Counted from the first letter of the stretch, positions 7,660 through 16,027 are shown. The stretch: 64,000 nucleotides of DNA from Nocardia transvalensis (GCF_015477765.1 NZ_JADLQQ010000014.1:1-64000); one strand, 5' to 3'. Program-made: numbers and translations. Notes: generated from the letters alone by a model not told the origin.

Positions 7660-9102
7660 TCACCCGGCGATCGGAACGGCATGCGGCTGGGCAGATTCCG
7701 CATGCCGTGCGTGGACGGTTCGGCGCCGGGCGATCAGTGCCGTCGGGACGCCCACGGCGGCAACGATTCCCATCCCGAGCAGCAGATAGCGGGCCGAGGC
7801 GACCGCCGAGGGCTCGCCCAGGTTCACGAACACACCGGCGAGCGCCGAACCGAAGGCATTGGCGATCAACTGGACCGTGCCGATCGCCGCGGCGGCCTTC
7901 TGGCCCTGGGTGGGATCGGGGGTACTGCCCATCACGGCCGCGTTCAGGTGCGGGAACGCGACGCCGATGCCGGTGCCCGCGAGGAACATGGTCACCACCC
8001 ACACGCCGACGATCCACCCGCTCGCGCCCTGCTGCTGGAACAGTGCGGTGAGCGCGAGACCGAGGGCGACGGTGGCGGGCCCGCTCACGCGCAGCATCGC
8101 GATCGTGCGCGCCCGGCTGACGCTGGCGCTGCAGATCTGGCCGACGGTCCAGCCCAAAGACATTGCCGCGCCGACGAATCCGGCGGCCAGTGGGGCCAAC
8201 CCCGCCAGTCGCTGGCTGATCATCGGGACGAAGATCTCGACATTGATGCCGATCGCGACGAAGAAGATCGTCAGGTAGAGCCATTTCAGCGGGGAACCTG
8301 CAGTGAAGGTCACCGCGGGCAGAACGCCGTCGGCGGTGCGGCGTTCGCGGGCGACGAAGGCGCCGACGGCCAGCAGCGCGACCAGCACGGTGATCCCGGT
8401 CCACGTGCCCCGCGGCAGCACGCCGACCAGGCTGATCAGCGCCGCCGCGGCGGTCAACAGGGTCAGCGACACCACCGGCACGTGCTGGGCGGCGGCGGAT
8501 CGATTGCGGCGCGGCATCGCCCACGGCACGACCGCCGCGATCGGAACCGTCACGATGGCGAGGGCGACGAACGCCACCCGCCACGGGCCCAGCTGCGCGA
8601 TCGCTCCGCCCAGTGCCGGACCGGCGAAGGCGCCCAGGCCCCACATGCCGGAGGCCAGGCCCGAGGCCTTGGTCCACAGGTGCGACGGGTAGCTGGAGCG
8701 GATCACCGCGAATCCCAGTCCGGACAGCAGGCCGCCGCCGAAGCCCTGTATTGCCCGGCCGATCAGCAATACGCCCATGCTCGGACTGACCGCGCAGAGC
8801 AGCGTGCCGACGATGAAGATCGAGAACGCGATCAGATAGGCCCCGACCGGACCACGGGCCGCCAGGGTCTTGCTGACCAGCATCGAGGCGATCACCGAGG
8901 CAATGAGGAAGGCGGTGGCGTTCCAGGCGAAGAAGCGCTCGCCGCCGATGTCGTGTACGGCGGTGGGCAGCAGGCTCGCTGTCACGTAGACGTTCGTCGC
9001 GTACAGCAGCACGCCGCCGCTGAGCACCAGTGATGTGCCCCAGCGCCCGCGCCCGAACAGCTCGCTCCAAGACCCGGTGCCCGACTCCAGATCGGAATTC
9101 AT
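7660..9102 (-). CDS. Major facilitator superfamily transporter, drug-efflux type
   Basis: This 480-aa protein is strongly hydrophobic, with about 12-14 predicted transmembrane segments. An MFS loop appears as IGRAIQGFGGGLLSGLGFAVI, and the charged end of TM2 is SKTLAARGPVGAYL. It is typical of proton-coupled exporters of the DHA families. The ATG at 9102 (MNSDLESGTGSWSEL) is preferred over one nine codons upstream because it places a short polar N-terminus before TM1. It lies 80 bases downstream of the padR-type gene on the same strand. The two probably form a repressor-pump operon induced by the pump substrate. The substrate is unknown. Confidence 0.82.
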   Translation of the reverse strand: MNSDLESGTGSWSELFGRGRWGTSLVLSGGVLLYATNVYVTASLLPTAVHDIGGERFFAWNATAFLIASVIASMLVSKTLAARGPVGAYLIAFSIFIVGTLLCAVSPSMGVLLIGRAIQGFGGGLLSGLGFAVIRSSYPSHLWTKASGLASGMWGLGAFAGPALGGAIAQLGPWRVAFVALAIVTVPIAAVVPWAMPRRNRSAAAQHVPVVSLTLLTAAAALISLVGVLPRGTWTGITVLVALLAVGAFVARERRTADGVLPAVTFTAGSPLKWLYLTIFFVAIGINVEIFVPMISQRLAGLAPLAAGFVGAAMSLGWTVGQICSASVSRARTIAMLRVSGPATVALGLALTALFQQQGASGWIVGVWVVTMFLAGTGIGVAFPHLNAAVMGSTPDPTQGQKAAAAIGTVQLIANAFGSALAGVFVNLGEPSAVASARYLLLGMGIVAAVGVPTALIARRRTVHARHAESAQPHAVPIAG

Positions 9103-9182
9103 GGGATGACCGTAGGAACTCAACCGCACTCGAGGTCAAGGCGTTCGTTCGGTGATGCGGCCAACAAGGGGAGGCCGGAGGA

Positions 9183-9701
9183 TCAGCGGGCGATTTCTTC
9201 CGCTGCCTGTTCCAGCCACTCGCGCCGCATGGCGAAATAGCGCTTGCCGTAATCGATCAGCAAACGGCCGTAGCGGGACAGGTTGTCCTCGCCCCAGTCG
9301 ATGGCTTGCTCGCTGGCCTCGAGCTCTTCCAGTCGCCCGCTGAGATAGGCGGCTCCGTCGAGGAGGTAGCGGCGGGCCTGGTCGGGCTCGAGTTGGCCGA
9401 GGAAGAACACGCGCAACAGAGCCTCGTCGCGCTGTGGGCGGCGCGGTGGAACCTCGGTGAGCCAGTGCTGCAACTCCTCGCGGCCCGCCTCGGTGAGCTG
9501 ATACTCCTTACGCCCGCGAGCGCCCTCGGCGACCACCTCGATCAGCCCCTCGGCGGTGAGTTTGCCCAGCTCGGTGTAGAGCTGACTCTGCGTGGCGGGC
9601 CATACCCCGGCGAGGGAGACATCGAACATCTTCAGCAGGTCGTACCCGCTCGCCCGATCCAATTCGGCGAGTAGGCCCAGCACCCCGTGTCGCAGGCTCA
9701 T
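9183..9701 (-). CDS. PadR-family transcriptional regulator
   Basis: The protein is 172 aa. The N-terminal winged helix starts LRHGVLGLLAELDRASGYDLLKMF and continues TQSQLYTELGKLTAEGLIEVV and KEYQLTEAGREEL, a textbook PadR domain. The C-terminal part (Vir-type helical dimerisation region) contains LEASEQAIDWGEDNLSRYG. Start MSLRHGV at 9701 is used; an in-frame ATG ten codons upstream is also possible. PadR proteins repress efflux or detoxification genes and release DNA on binding a small aromatic ligand. The neighbours (MFS pump downstream, membrane protein divergent) and palindromes at the divergent promoter fit autoregulation. Confidence 0.9.
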   Translation of the reverse strand: MSLRHGVLGLLAELDRASGYDLLKMFDVSLAGVWPATQSQLYTELGKLTAEGLIEVVAEGARGRKEYQLTEAGREELQHWLTEVPPRRPQRDEALLRVFFLGQLEPDQARRYLLDGAAYLSGRLEELEASEQAIDWGEDNLSRYGRLLIDYGKRYFAMRREWLEQAAEEIAR

Positions 9702-9725
9702 ATTCCGACCATAACCTGTCTCGAT

Positions 9726-9780
9726 CGACATGTCACTATTGACATGTCGGGGGAGTGAGTTTTTACTGTCGACATGTCAC
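9726..9780. promoter_or_regulatory. Palindromic operator pair in the padR divergent promoter
   Basis: A 10+4+10 inverted repeat (9726-9735 and 9740-9749) is built from CGACATGTCA half-sites. A third copy, GTCGACATGTCAC, lies at 9768-9780. All three share GACATGTC. They lie between padR (start 9701) and the divergent gene at 9807, the right place for PadR to control both. Confidence 0.7.
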
Positions 9781-9806
9781 AACTGGAATGTGAGTGAGGG
9801 ACGAGC

Positions 9807-10376
9807 ATGCTGAAGTACTACGCCCGAACCTTCCTGCCGTGGATCGTACTGGCGGTGGGCAGCGGGTTCGACATCCGCATCGGGGCCGTGGGCGGCCTGA
9901 TGACGGCCCTGGTGCTGCTGGCCGACGACCGTCGCCGCGGAACAGGCTGGGACGCAATGATTCTCGATATCTCCAGCGCGATCTACATGGCGTTGCTCAG
10001 CGCGTTGTGCTTCCTGGCGACGCATGCCCCGCTGCTGCAGTACGGCACGTCCCTGGCCATCGGCTGGCTCGCCCTCACCGCCTGGCTCGGCCTGGCGTTC
10101 GGCCGCCCGTTCACCGCCGCCATAGCCCGCCGCAATGTCAGCGAATTCGCCGCCACCACAGCCCTTTTCCGCCGCATCAACATCGTCCTCACCACCGCCT
10201 GGGCGTTGTGCTTCACCCTCGACGCCGCAACCCTGGCCGCCCTCCAGCACTGGGCCCCCCACACCACCATCGCCCTGATCCTCTGCAAGTTCGGCTTCTT
10301 CATCGCCGCAGCCCTCTTCACCGCCCGCTACCCCGAATCCGCCCAACGCCGAGCCGGACTCGCCCCCATCAACTGA
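9807..10376 (+). CDS. Four-to-five-helix integral membrane protein
   Basis: The 189-aa protein has several hydrophobic segments: TFLPWIVLAVGSGF, IRIGAVGGLMTALVLLA, IYMALLSALCFLATHAPLL, GTSLAIGWLALTAWLGLAFG and ALILCKFGFFIAAALF. No known catalytic motif is visible and I do not recognise a named family. It is transcribed divergently from the padR gene over shared GACATGTC operators, so it is probably a second PadR target alongside the MFS pump. A strong hairpin follows ten bases after the stop. Confidence 0.65.
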   Translation: MLKYYARTFLPWIVLAVGSGFDIRIGAVGGLMTALVLLADDRRRGTGWDAMILDISSAIYMALLSALCFLATHAPLLQYGTSLAIGWLALTAWLGLAFGRPFTAAIARRNVSEFAATTALFRRINIVLTTAWALCFTLDAATLAALQHWAPHTTIALILCKFGFFIAAALFTARYPESAQRRAGLAPIN

Positions 10377-10385
10377 CTCACCGAT

Positions 10386-10421
10386 CCCTGTCGCCACGGC
10401 CCTGGGGCCGTGGCGACAGGG
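10386..10421 (+). terminator. Strong hairpin terminator
   Basis: A perfect 17-bp stem (10386-10402 with 10405-10421) with a 2-nt nominal loop follows the membrane protein gene. No U-run is seen. Confidence 0.75.
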
Positions 10422-10430
10422 AAATCAAGA

Positions 10431-10530
10431 CGGCCTTGTCCGAGTTGGTTGGTGACGGCCTTGTCCGAGTTGGTTGGTGACGGCCCTGGCCGAGTTGTTC
10501 GATGGCCGCTCTGTCCGAGTTGGTTGGTGG
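10431..10530. repeat. 25-bp tandem repeat, four copies
   Basis: Four contiguous 25-bp units start at 10431, 10456, 10481 and 10506. The first two are identical, and all share the core GTCCGAGTTGGTTGGTG with a few substitutions (the third is most diverged). They lie in the noncoding gap between the membrane protein terminator and the 3' end of ssuD. There are no spacers, so it is a minisatellite and not a CRISPR array. Confidence 0.85.
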
Positions 10531-10571
10531 CGGACCTCCCCGGCTCTTTCCGGCAGGAGCCGCCTTGATTG

Positions 10572-11723
10572 TCAGCTGCTGCTGGCGGCGGCGGGGGTGA
10601 AAGGGGTTGTGGTGGGGCGGGGTTCGCGGTGTGAGGGGTGGTTCCAGAGGCCGCGGCGGTGGAGGATGGGGAGGACGCCCTCGCCGAACCAGTAGGCCTC
10701 CTCGACGTGGGGGTAGCCGGATAGGATGAAGTGTTTGATGCCCAGGCGGGAGTATTCGATGAGGCGTTCGGCCACCTCTTCGTGAGAGCCGACCAATGCG
10801 GTGCCGGCGCCGCCGCGGACCAGGCCGACGCCCGCCCACAGGTTGGGGGCGATCTCGAGGCGATCCGTGCTGCCGCCGTGCAGTTCGAGCATGCGGCGCT
10901 GGCCCTCGGATTCGCTGCGGGCCAGATTCTGCTGCACCCGTTCGATGTCGGCCGGATCGACGGCCTCGAGCAGCCGGTCCGCCTCCGCCCACGCCTGCTC
11001 GGACGTGTCGCGGGAGATGACGTGGATGCGCAGGCCGTAATCGAGGACGCGGCCGTGGTCGACGGCCATGCGGCGAATCCACTCCAACTTCTTGCTCACC
11101 GCGAACAGCGGCTCGCCCCAGGTCAGATAGGTGTCGGCATACCGGGCGGCCACCGGCCCGGCCGCCTGCGAGGAGCCCCCGAAGAAGATCGGCGGCAGCG
11201 GATCGGGGCGATTGTTCAGCAGCGCGTCCTGCACGCGAATGTGCTTGCCCTCGAAGGTGAACGGCTCGCTGGACTCCCACAGCTCGCGCACCACGTGCAG
11301 GAATTCCCCGGTGCGCTCGTAGCGCTGCTCCTTGTCCAGGAAATCGCCGTAGGCCCGCTGCTCGTGCGGCTCACCGCCGGTCACCACGTTCAACAACAGC
11401 CGCCCGCGGGAATGCCGCTGGAACGTCCCGGCCATCTGCGCGGCCAGGGTCGGACCGACCAGACCGGGCCGGAAGGCGACCAGGAACTTCAGCGCCTCGG
11501 TGGTCTCCACCAGCATGGCGGTGGTGAGCCAGGCGTCCTCGCACCAGGCGCCGGTCGGGGTGAGCACGGCCTCGAAGCCGTTCTCCTCCGCGGCACCGGC
11601 GATCTGGTTCAGATAGCGCAGCGACGCCGGCCTGTCGCCGGACATCGAGGTGCCGTGACCGCCCGCGATCAGATTGCGGGAGTCACCGTAGGTGGGTAGG
11701 AACCAGTGGAAAGACAGGCTCAT
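10572..11723 (-). CDS. ssuD: FMNH2-dependent alkanesulfonate monooxygenase
   Basis: The 383-aa luciferase-like monooxygenase has the SsuD hallmarks: FHWFLPTYGDSRNLIAGGHG at the start, PTGAWCEDAWLTTAML (with the family Cys), VAFRPGLVGPTLAAQM, LLLNVVTGGEPHEQRAYGDFL, FFGGSSQAAGPVAARYADTYLTWGE and a C-terminal SGYPHVEEAYWFGEGVLP. SsuD uses FMNH2 and O2 to split alkanesulfonates into aldehyde and sulfite. It is the last gene of the ssuCBAD operon, 14 bases after ssuA, with RBS GAAGGGAG. Reduced flavin must come from elsewhere, for example the reductase at 23837. The C-terminal tail is Thr/Pro/Ala-rich. Confidence 0.9.
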   Translation of the reverse strand: MSLSFHWFLPTYGDSRNLIAGGHGTSMSGDRPASLRYLNQIAGAAEENGFEAVLTPTGAWCEDAWLTTAMLVETTEALKFLVAFRPGLVGPTLAAQMAGTFQRHSRGRLLLNVVTGGEPHEQRAYGDFLDKEQRYERTGEFLHVVRELWESSEPFTFEGKHIRVQDALLNNRPDPLPPIFFGGSSQAAGPVAARYADTYLTWGEPLFAVSKKLEWIRRMAVDHGRVLDYGLRIHVISRDTSEQAWAEADRLLEAVDPADIERVQQNLARSESEGQRRMLELHGGSTDRLEIAPNLWAGVGLVRGGAGTALVGSHEEVAERLIEYSRLGIKHFILSGYPHVEEAYWFGEGVLPILHRRGLWNHPSHREPRPTTTPFTPAAASSS

Positions 11724-11737
11724 GCGAGCTACTCCCT

Positions 11738-12736
11738 TCAGGGGGCGGGAAACAGGTCGTTGAAGCGGGTGTCGACGAAGTCGACGATCGTCACCTTGTG
11801 CGGGATCAGCTTCGCCTCGGCGAAGGCGTCGGCCACCCGCTGTTCGGCGTCGATGGCGGCCGGGTCCAGCGAATGATCCTGGTACAGGCCGCGTTTCACG
11901 GCCACGGTGGTGACCTCGAGCGGCAGGCCGCTGAACTGGGCATAGGTTTGCGCCCACTGGTCGGGGTGCTCGTTCACCCACGTGTGGGCCCGATGAATGC
12001 GGGCGAGCAGATCGCGCAGGGCGGCCGAGCGCGACTTGCTGTCCAGGGCTTTGGTGCCCGCCACGTAGAACGCGTCCGGCTCGACATATCCGTTGCCGTC
12101 CACCAGGACTCGCACGTCGGCCTGATGCTGGGCCTGGGCGGTGTAGGGATCCCAGATCGCCCAGGCATCGACGCGCCCAGTGGTCAGCGCGGCCAGGGCG
12201 TCGGCAGGCTGCAGATATTGCGGCTCGACGTCCTTGATCGACAAACCGTTCTTGGTCAGTACCGACAGCAGGTGGTAGTGCGCCGAACTGCCCTTGGTAA
12301 CCGCGATCTTCCTGCCGCGCAGGTCGTTCGGGCCGTGCAGTGGAGAATCCTTCGGCACCACGATGGCCTGTCCGGCGATCCCTGCCCGGTAGGCGGAGAC
12401 GATCCGGATGGCGGATTTGGCGGCGGCCGCGAACACCGGCGGGGCATTGCCGACGCCGCCGATGTCCACGGCACCGGAATTGATCGCCTCCAACAGCGGC
12501 GGGCCCGACGTGTACTGCGACCACTCGATCTTGTACGGCACCGATTTCAGCTCGCCCGCGGCGTCCAGCAGCGCCTGCAGGCCGATACCCTTCTGATCGC
12601 CGATGTGCAGGGTGACCTGCGACAGGTCGACCGTGCCGTCGGCGCGCACGGCCGGATCCGCGGAATCGGAAGTGCCGCATGCCGTCGCGACCACCGCGGT
12701 CAAGGCGAGGGCGGCGAACAGGCGACGGGTGATCAT
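11738..12736 (-). CDS. ssuA: Aliphatic sulfonate ABC transporter binding lipoprotein
   Basis: This 332-aa protein has a lipoprotein signal (MITRRLFAALALTAVVATAC, lipid-modified Cys at residue 20). A periplasmic-binding fold of the NMT1/SsuA/TauA family follows: LHIGDQKGIGLQALLDAAGE, YTSGPPLLEAINSGAVDIGGVGNAPPVFA, GRKIAVTKGSSAHYHLL and GRVDAWAIWDPY. It captures sulfonates outside the membrane for SsuC/SsuB. Its ATG overlaps the end of ssuB by four bases (ATGA), so it is translationally coupled. Confidence 0.9.
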   Translation of the reverse strand: MITRRLFAALALTAVVATACGTSDSADPAVRADGTVDLSQVTLHIGDQKGIGLQALLDAAGELKSVPYKIEWSQYTSGPPLLEAINSGAVDIGGVGNAPPVFAAAAKSAIRIVSAYRAGIAGQAIVVPKDSPLHGPNDLRGRKIAVTKGSSAHYHLLSVLTKNGLSIKDVEPQYLQPADALAALTTGRVDAWAIWDPYTAQAQHQADVRVLVDGNGYVEPDAFYVAGTKALDSKSRSAALRDLLARIHRAHTWVNEHPDQWAQTYAQFSGLPLEVTTVAVKRGLYQDHSLDPAAIDAEQRVADAFAEAKLIPHKVTIVDFVDTRFNDLFPAP

Positions 12737-13503
12737 GCGGTTCCTTCTGTTTCTTCGGTGCTCACGCCGAGTTCGGCGAGCAGCTTGCGGCGCAGCGCGG
12801 CGAATTCGGCATGTTCGCGGCGGCGCGGGCGCGGCAGGTCGATGCGGATGTCCTGGGCGATCCGGCCGTCGGCCAGGACCAGTGCGCGGTCGGCCAGCAG
12901 CAGCGCCTCGTCGACGTCGTGGGTGACCAGCAGGACGCCCGGCCGATGACGCGCCCATAGCTGGAGTACGAGGCCGTGAATGGTGATGCGGGTCAGCGCA
13001 TCCAGTGCGCTGAACGGCTCGTCGAGCAGCAGCAGTTCCGGATCGCGCACCAGCGCCCGGGCCAGCGAGGCCCGCTGCGCCTCACCGCCGGACAGCGTCA
13101 GCGGCCAGGCGTCGGCGCGTTCGGAGAGCCCCACCTCGTCCAGGGCCTCGCGGGCGGCCGCCTTCGGGTTCGCATGGCGCAGGCCGAGAGTCACGTTGGC
13201 GTGCACGCGCTTCCACGGCACCAGCCGCGGTTCCTGGAAGGCGACGGCCGCCTCACCGTCGACCGCGACCTCTCCGCCGTGCTCGCGGTCGAGCCCGGCC
13301 AGCACGCGCAGCAGCGTGGATTTGCCGGTCCCGCTGCGTCCGAGTAGAGCGACGAATTCGCCGCGGGAGATATCGAGATCGATGCGGTCCAGAACGGTGC
13401 GATCGCCGAAAGCCTTGGTGAGACCGCGGATGTGAACTACGGGCCGCTCTCCGCCCTCGCGCACCTCGGCAACACTCAACTCCCCAAGAACCCGCGTCGC
13501 CAT
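12733..13503 (-). CDS. ssuB: Aliphatic sulfonate ABC transporter ATPase
   Basis: This 256-aa ABC ATPase has Walker A GRSGTGKS (about residues 55-62), a Q-loop in VAFQEPRLVPWKR, the signature LTLSGGEAQRASLARAL, Walker B LLLLDEPFSALDA and the H-loop VLLVTHDVDEAL. The FQEPRLVPWK motif is typical of the SsuB/TauB/NrtD group. It energises sulfonate import through SsuC. The assigned start overlaps ssuC by 28 bases; a later start would lose little. The C-terminal Arg-rich stretch (RPRRREHAEFAALRRKLL) is usual in SsuB. Confidence 0.9.
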   Translation of the reverse strand: MATRVLGELSVAEVREGGERPVVHIRGLTKAFGDRTVLDRIDLDISRGEFVALLGRSGTGKSTLLRVLAGLDREHGGEVAVDGEAAVAFQEPRLVPWKRVHANVTLGLRHANPKAAAREALDEVGLSERADAWPLTLSGGEAQRASLARALVRDPELLLLDEPFSALDALTRITIHGLVLQLWARHRPGVLLVTHDVDEALLLADRALVLADGRIAQDIRIDLPRPRRREHAEFAALRRKLLAELGVSTEETEGTA

Positions 13504-14273
13504 ACCAGCACCCTCCTTTCGATCAGCCGGACAACGGCATCGGTGATCAGCCCCAGCAGGCTGTAGACCAGCAGCCCGACGACGATGACATCGGTGCGCA
13601 GGAATTCGCGCGCGTCGTTGATCAGAAAGCCCAGGCCCGCATCGGCATTGACCTGTTCGGCGACGATGAGGGCCAGCCAGGCCACACCGAGCGACTGCCG
13701 CAACCCGACCAGCGCTTGGGGCAGTGCCCCGGGTAGCACGATGTGGCGGATCAGCCCCACCTTCGACAGCCGCTGTACCTGGGCGAGTTCGGCGAGTTTG
13801 CCGTCGACACCGCGGATTCCGGCGAAGGTGTTCAGATACAGCGGAACGGCGACACCGAAGGCGACCAGCACGATCTTGGGCAGTTCACCGATGCCGAACC
13901 ACAGGATGAACAACGGGATCAGACCGTAGAACGGCAGCGTGCGCAGCATCTGCACCGGCGGATCGATGATGTGCTCGCCGAACAGGCTCAGCCCGGCCAG
14001 CAGCGCCAGCCCGATGCCGATGGCGGCGCCGATGACGAATCCGACGGCCGCGCGCTGCAGCGAGATGGAGATGGCATGCGGCAGGGTGCCCTCGCGCGTG
14101 AGGTCGAGGGCGGTGCTCACCACGGTGGCCGGGGAGGCGAGCAGCCGCTCCGGCAGGACGCCGGTCGAACTGGCGAGCTGCCAGGCGGCGACGAGCAGTA
14201 CCGGACTGATCAGCCGCGCCCAGCGGGCGTGCGGCAGCCGGATGGGCGTCGACCGCAAGGCAAGTGAAGACAA
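13476..14273 (-). CDS. ssuC: Aliphatic sulfonate ABC transporter permease
   Basis: The 265-aa protein has about six transmembrane helices and the inner-membrane ABC permease fold of the SsuC/TauC group. The EAA-like cytoplasmic loop reads ELAQVQRLSKVGLIRHIVLPGALPQAL. It is the first gene of the minus-strand operon ssuC-ssuB-ssuA-ssuD. The start is TTG at 14273 with no strong Shine-Dalgarno; later in-frame TTG or CTG codons could also be used. No riboswitch or Cys leader was recognised upstream. Confidence 0.85.
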   Translation of the reverse strand: MSSLALRSTPIRLPHARWARLISPVLLVAAWQLASSTGVLPERLLASPATVVSTALDLTREGTLPHAISISLQRAAVGFVIGAAIGIGLALLAGLSLFGEHIIDPPVQMLRTLPFYGLIPLFILWFGIGELPKIVLVAFGVAVPLYLNTFAGIRGVDGKLAELAQVQRLSKVGLIRHIVLPGALPQALVGLRQSLGVAWLALIVAEQVNADAGLGFLINDAREFLRTDVIVVGLLVYSLLGLITDAVVRLIERRVLVWRRGFLGS

Positions 14274-14628
14274 CGCGAAACCTCGTGCAATGGTGGCGGA
14301 CTGTGTCGGCGGTGCCGAGCGGTCGGCGGCCCAGGGTCGATAGTGCCCCCGCCGGGCGGCCCGGTCACTAGTTCGAATCTGCGTGGATGCAACCCTCGCC
14401 GTGACACCGCCGAGTACCCGAGGCTTGCCCGCAACCGTCCGGAATGTCGCACTCGGACGGGAATCGGGAGCCTCGGCTCCAGTACTTCACTACCGTCAAT
14501 CAGCCGTTCACACCGGCGAGGTAGGTGGAGAAGCCCCGGCGGAGTGCCGCGGGGGGACGCCGGCCCCGCCCGAGTGCCGGCCGGGCGGGGTCTCGTTCCG
14601 GTCGTCGCCGACCAGTAGTCTCCAACAC
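14274..14628. other. Intergenic region between ssuC and the type VII-like locus
   Basis: About 355 bases separate two divergent transcription units and should carry both promoters. A GC-rich run (14529-14590) has several short inverted repeats but no clean terminator. GTTCGAATC at 14380-14388 looks like a tRNA T-loop, but no tRNA folds around it. Nothing else was recognised. Confidence 0.4.
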
Positions 14629-14707
14629 ATGATCGCAGGGGAACAGCGGCGTAAGATCCCCCACTTGGGGGCGCCACTGGTCGGGCGGCATCTCCAACCG
14701 GCTGGAT

Positions 14708-15526
14708 GTGGTCGAGCAGATCGGAAACCTGGTGAAGAAGTTCATCGCCGCGCTGTACCGGACCGGCATAGGTAGGTTTGTTCTGGCGATTGCCGGTCTG
14801 ATCGTGGGCGTGAACGTCATTGTGTGGGTGGGGAATCCGTACCTGGACGACGCCCGGAACGCGGATTGGAACGCATCGTCGGTGCGGTTGCCGCCGAAGG
14901 CATCCACAACTCCGGATGCGCCGCTGCCGCCGGGCTTTCCGTCGATGGCGCTTCCGCCGCCCATGCCCGAAGTCCCCCCGGGGCACCTCCAGTCGGTTCC
15001 GACGAAGTTCGGGCTGTCGTACTCTGTCCCGAACGGAAACGGCTGGCGGCCATCCAACCAGAGGCTTGTCGGATGGTCCGACCGCGACGAGCGGATCGTG
15101 GCATATGGTTCGGTCAGTGACTACGGGTACGGAACCTGCCCGCGATCCGAAGAATCGTGGATCGGGCTCGTCGGGGTGCGGGGAAGAAACGGCGTCGACG
15201 TCGAAACAGCTGCGCGCGAGGAGGTTTCGAAGGCCGAGCGCATCTTCGCCGACGGTGCGGGGCGGACGCCGAAGGTGGAGATCTCGACGCCACGGCACCA
15301 GGAGGTCGACGGTCGGCCCGCGGTGCGCTATACCGCGACCGTCAGTGCAATCCCCCACACCGAATCCTGCAGCTACGAGCGGGCACGACTCGACGTCGTC
15401 GCCACCGTCGCCTACACTTCGGCCGAAGTGATGATTCTCGTGGTCGAGCACCACGAGGGTTTCGAACATTCACTGACGGAAGCCGACGTCGACACGATCA
15501 TCGCGTCGCTTCGCCGAACCGAATAG
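14708..15526 (+). CDS. Membrane-anchored surface protein, probably 5'-frameshifted
   Basis: The frame from GTG 14708 encodes 272 aa. A transmembrane helix (GRFVLAIAGLIVGVNVIVWVG, about residues 22-42) is followed by a Pro-rich linker and a C-terminal domain of about 170 residues with three Cys, resembling lipoprotein LpqN/DUF-type surface domains of Nocardia. The same frame stays open upstream to about 14635 and reads plausibly (WGRHWSGGISNRLD) but has no start codon. ATG 14629 in the neighbouring frame joins it if one C is dropped from the five-C run at 14658-14662. The intact gene was therefore probably 14629-15526. It heads a small locus with an EspC-like gene and a DUF3558 lipoprotein. 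Function unknown. Confidence 0.65.
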   Translation: MVEQIGNLVKKFIAALYRTGIGRFVLAIAGLIVGVNVIVWVGNPYLDDARNADWNASSVRLPPKASTTPDAPLPPGFPSMALPPPMPEVPPGHLQSVPTKFGLSYSVPNGNGWRPSNQRLVGWSDRDERIVAYGSVSDYGYGTCPRSEESWIGLVGVRGRNGVDVETAAREEVSKAERIFADGAGRTPKVEISTPRHQEVDGRPAVRYTATVSAIPHTESCSYERARLDVVATVAYTSAEVMILVVEHHEGFEHSLTEADVDTIIASLRRTE

Positions 15527-15548
15527 CACGAACAGCTGGGGTGGGGAG

Positions 15549-15872
15549 TTGGCATACCAGGGCTTCTCGGTCGTACCGGACCAGGTTGCGGGCTTGGGCG
15601 AGGCTGTCGGCGAGATCGGTCAAGACTCCTGCAACTGCGGCATATTCGTGGTCGAGAACTGTCTCGTCCCGAAAGCGGGGTTCGGCGGTTCCATTCTCAA
15701 CCCAATTATCGGCACCCTCAACAAGGCGGCGGAGACGGCGCGAGGCCGCATGGGTGGCATCGGCGTCGATTTGATGAGGACCAGCGGCGAGCTCAGGCGA
15801 GCGGCGTGGGCCTATTCCGCGCAGGATTATGAAAACTACTCAGCTCTGAACGCGGCGAAGTCGCCTACTTGA
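15549..15872 (+). CDS. EspC-like type VII secretion substrate
   Basis: This 107-aa protein starts at TTG 15549 (AYQGFSVVPDQVAGLGEAV). It is predicted to form two helices around a Cys-containing loop (DSCNCGIFVVENC) and ends with AAWAYSAQDYENYSAL. The YSAQD segment matches the YxxxD/E export signal of ESX/type VII substrates, and the layout (N-terminal VxPDxL-like, C-terminal helix, about 100 aa) is that of EspC/ESX-1 secretion-associated proteins. It probably leaves the cell through an ESX system encoded elsewhere. It begins 22 bases after the surface-protein gene, so it is probably in the same operon. The weak TTG start lowers certainty of the exact N-terminus. Confidence 0.7.
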   Translation: MAYQGFSVVPDQVAGLGEAVGEIGQDSCNCGIFVVENCLVPKAGFGGSILNPIIGTLNKAAETARGRMGGIGVDLMRTSGELRRAAWAYSAQDYENYSALNAAKSPT

Positions 15873-16027
15873 AGACCTCACCGTCCTTCGCTTGGACCTG
15901 GGACGTGACCGCCCTGCCGCTACCGGACGTGCCGCGGAAATCCAAGGGCGAGAAGGTGGTCGGCCCCAGCGACTGGCCGGACGATTTCGAGTCCTACCCC
16001 GCCGGGAACTCATGGCGGTCTCTCTGA
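15869..16027 (+). CDS. Small Trp/Pro-rich hypothetical protein (52 aa)
   Basis: A TTG at 15869 overlaps the end of the EspC-like gene (TTGA) and opens a 52-codon frame: LKTSPSFAWTWDVTALPLPD, then PSDWPDDFESYPAGNSWRSL. It has four Trp, is hydrophilic and has no signal. Codon use looks coding (GC-rich third positions), and the 4-base overlap suggests translational coupling. It may be the C-terminal part of the EspC-like protein separated by a frameshift, or a separate partner protein. Confidence 0.5.
   Translation: MKTSPSFAWTWDVTALPLPDVPRKSKGEKVVGPSDWPDDFESYPAGNSWRSL

Noticed and set aside
10431..10530. Possible CRISPR array
   Set aside because: Units are contiguous without spacers, and no cas genes are near.
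14370..14400. Possible tRNA (GTTCGAATC T-loop)
   Set aside because: The flanking bases do not form a T-stem, and no anticodon or acceptor stem can be placed.
14274..14707. Riboswitch or Cys leader upstream of the ssu operon
   Set aside because: No S-box core (GAG...GGTGCTA) and no short ORF ending in Cys codons with a masking stem was found on the minus strand.
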